This document shows, piece after piece, positions 62,532 through 64,000 of a stretch of DNA of 64,000 bases. Where the stretch lies: positions 1 to 64,000 of the forward strand of contig NZ_AZEC01000004.1 in the NCBI RefSeq assembly GCF_001435585.1. The letters run 5' to 3'. Numbering within the stretch: position 1 is the stretch's first letter; every line of letters begins with the position of its first letter. A program made the translations under genes and the position numbers. Below the pieces are notes generated by a model, which did no database searches, had not been told where the DNA came from, and was given only the letters and a program-made list of their open reading frames with translations. This stretch comes from Schleiferilactobacillus perolens DSM 12744. Its GTDB lineage: Bacteria; Bacillota; Bacilli; Lactobacillales; Lactobacillaceae.

Positions 62532-63113
62532 ATGGATAAAAGATTGGTCAAAATCAGCAAACGCCTCTCACTTGCGTTACGGCACCAGCCTGATCGACTC
62601 GGCATCCAGCTCGACGCGTATGGCCGAGTCAATTTGCCCACGCTGCTGGCGCAGTACAATGCTCATTATCAAACACCAATTGACGAGAAGACGATTCGCA
62701 CGATCATGGCCCAAAGCGGCAAGCAGCGTTTTGCCATTGAAAATAAAAAAATTTGGGCACGCTATGGGCATAGTGTGCCGGTGAAATTATTACAACCCCC
62801 GGCTGTTCCCCCGGTATTCCTGTACCATGGTACGTCGCACCAGTCGGCAGTGATGATTGAAACAGAGGGGCTGCGAAAAATGGACCGGGATTTCGTTCAT
62901 CTTTCGACCACTGTGCCCATGGCTGTCAGCGTTGGCCAGCGGCATGATCCACATCCGGTGATATTCCAAGTGGCGGCACAACAAGCCGCTAAAGAGGGGT
63001 TCTTGTTTTATCCCACTGAAAGCCAAGTCTGGCTGGTGGACCAAGTTCCGGCACGCTATTTAACAGTTATGCATGTTGCTGGCGATCGGTCCAGAAGGCC
63101 ACAGGACACATGA
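62532..63113 (+). CDS. kptA: RNA 2'-phosphotransferase, Tpt1/KptA family
   Basis: 193 aa. In eukaryotes Tpt1 removes the 2'-phosphate left by tRNA ligation; the bacterial role is unsettled. Active-site residues are visible: R17-H18 in LRHQP, RYGHS (77-81), HGTS (99-102) and R119 in DRDFVHLS. ATG 62532 is chosen because AGGAGG is nine bases away, while ATG 62526 is too close. The last 47 bases overlap the end of the convergent exporter gene. Confidence 0.9.
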   Translation: MDKRLVKISKRLSLALRHQPDRLGIQLDAYGRVNLPTLLAQYNAHYQTPIDEKTIRTIMAQSGKQRFAIENKKIWARYGHSVPVKLLQPPAVPPVFLYHGTSHQSAVMIETEGLRKMDRDFVHLSTTVPMAVSVGQRHDPHPVIFQVAAQQAAKEGFLFYPTESQVWLVDQVPARYLTVMHVAGDRSRRPQDT

Positions 63114-64000
63114 GAACGAGAACTAGCAACGCAATCCAAAACGTGTTGGCAAAGGCGGATGTGAGCCGCTGGTGCTCATCAGTTGTGATGTGCAGTTGAG
63201 TCTCTTGTAATGTTTGTTGTTGTGCAGTTAAGCGAATACTTTTTGCGAGGGCATCCTGTTTGGCCAGTAATTGCTGACTATCCGATTGCAGAGTACGAGC
63301 GTCAGAGACCGATCCATTGACTGCCAAGCGGGTTGTCTCTTGGAGAAGTTTTTGGTTACCAGCAGTGAGTTGGTCACTGGCGTTCGCTAAGACGCGTAGG
63401 TGAGATGCTTTTGCTGGCAAGGGTACATTTACTGATTCTCGCGCAGCCACCAGGACTGCGGTGTGGGCAGCCTTGCTGTTATGGTTGATCAGGTGAATCA
63501 TGGCTGTTTGGACTGAAGGAGATAGTTGACTCGTCTGAACAGTTTGATAGGCATTTTGCCGAATGACTTTTGTGGCTGAGTTAACGTTGTTATTCAAAAT
63601 ACCAACGAGTAATGCAATTCCCAAACACGTCCCCAACTGGCGGGCGGCGTTGACCATACCAGAGGCGATCCCTGCCTTCTCCACTGGAATATATTGTACG
63701 GCAGAAACCAAGGACAGATTCGTTAGTCCGAAACCGAAACCGAGTACCGCCATGGCAAAGGCCATTGCAAAATTGGTCATTGTGTATGTGATTTGAGTGA
63801 GGAGTAATCCGCCCACGGCCATCAGAGCCGCACCAATCATGTTTACCCAGCGATAATTCAGTTGATGTGCTAGTCGACTCCCCAGGGGTAGCGCAATAAT
63901 CACCATCAAGGAACTGAACATGATGATGTATCCTGCATGGAGCGGAGTGAAACCACGAATGTTTTCAAGATAGAAATTGAAAATGACGCTATAAATCACA
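63067..64000 (-). CDS. MFS multidrug exporter, DHA2 type (C-terminal part)
   Basis: The gene runs in from beyond the right edge; 311 codons are visible. About six membrane segments resemble the second half of EmrB/QacA-type 14-helix exporters (GFGFGLTNLSLVSAVQYIP; AGIASGMVNAARQLGTCLG). Between the last two segments lies a hydrophilic helical loop of about 150 residues (around visible residues 135-285) rich in Gln, Ala and Ser. The visible GTG at 63999 is not claimed as the start. Its stop lies inside kptA on the other strand. Confidence 0.85.
   Translation of the reverse strand, partial: VIYSVIFNFYLENIRGFTPLHAGYIIMFSSLMVIIALPLGSRLAHQLNYRWVNMIGAALMAVGGLLLTQITYTMTNFAMAFAMAVLGFGFGLTNLSLVSAVQYIPVEKAGIASGMVNAARQLGTCLGIALLVGILNNNVNSATKVIRQNAYQTVQTSQLSPSVQTAMIHLINHNSKAAHTAVLVAARESVNVPLPAKASHLRVLANASDQLTAGNQKLLQETTRLAVNGSVSDARTLQSDSQQLLAKQDALAKSIRLTAQQQTLQETQLHITTDEHQRLTSAFANTFWIALLVLVLMCPVAFWTDRQQHA

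Overview
The window comes from a low-to-mid GC Gram-positive chromosome of the Lactobacillaceae. The evidence is the gene order (clpC, rpoB-rpoC, rpsL-rpsG-fusA, the S10/spc/alpha ribosomal cluster, then ecfA1-ecfA2-ecfT-truA), the frequent TTG and GTG starts behind strong AGGAGG sites, lactobacillus-type genes (L-2-hydroxyisocaproate dehydrogenase, YxeA, DUF915 hydrolase, Lac-family PTS permeases) and heavy use of CGG and CCG codons. The Lacticaseibacillus/Schleiferilactobacillus side of the family is my guess; the species cannot be fixed from sequence alone.

Layout. 1-245: three tRNA genes (Pro-AGG cut by the window edge, Gly-GCC, Pro-CGG). 246-5925: clpC without a neighbouring ctsR, two U32 proteins of the tRNA U34 hydroxylation type, and a GNAT. 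5926-13617: rpoB-rpoC with a structured leader. 13618-20576: accessory block with a prepilin peptidase, RpiR regulator, GH1 phospho-beta-glucosidase, TMEM175-like channel, L-HicDH, a lone PTS EIIC and a tiny membrane protein. 20577-24092: rpsL-rpsG-fusA. 24093-29590: second accessory block (ahpC, yxeA, a marR with operators, uncharacterised membrane proteins, a second lone EIIC). 29591-43995: rpsJ through rplQ, including secY, adk, infA and rpoA. 44483-47762: ECF vitamin transporter core and truA. 47763-64000: accessory region with XRE-type membrane regulators, glucose dehydrogenase, a lipase-like hydrolase, a TetR-controlled ABC exporter, a copper export operon (cupA, a cupredoxin-like gene, copA), a fucosidase gene broken by one stop codon, an acetyltransferase, a divergent oxidoreductase cluster, kptA and the end of an MFS exporter.

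How the parts work together. The backbone is transcription and translation machinery under several promoters (upstream of rpoB, rpsL, rpsJ and infA). Accessory carbohydrate, redox and stress genes are slotted between these housekeeping operons. The two PTS permeases, the 6-phospho-beta-glucosidase and the RpiR regulator suggest beta-glucoside use, with EIIA and EIIB supplied from elsewhere. ClpC, AhpC, CopA and the divergent oxidoreductases are stress functions, and four of these loci carry recognisable operators (CopY boxes, a PerR-like box, a MerR-type divergent operator, and a possible CtsR site).

Most unusual signals: a dispersed family of palindromic intergenic elements (13632-13814, 20268-20338, 44218-44333) with compensatory base changes; a 111-nt near-continuous hairpin between infA and rpmJ; a symmetric divergent operator at 60795-60814 with 19-bp promoter spacers in both directions; a repeat-rich tail on ribosomal protein S3; and a CupA-type copper operon in which the cupredoxin domain that precedes CopA is a separate gene. 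I saw no CRISPR array, insertion sequence, prophage or replication origin.
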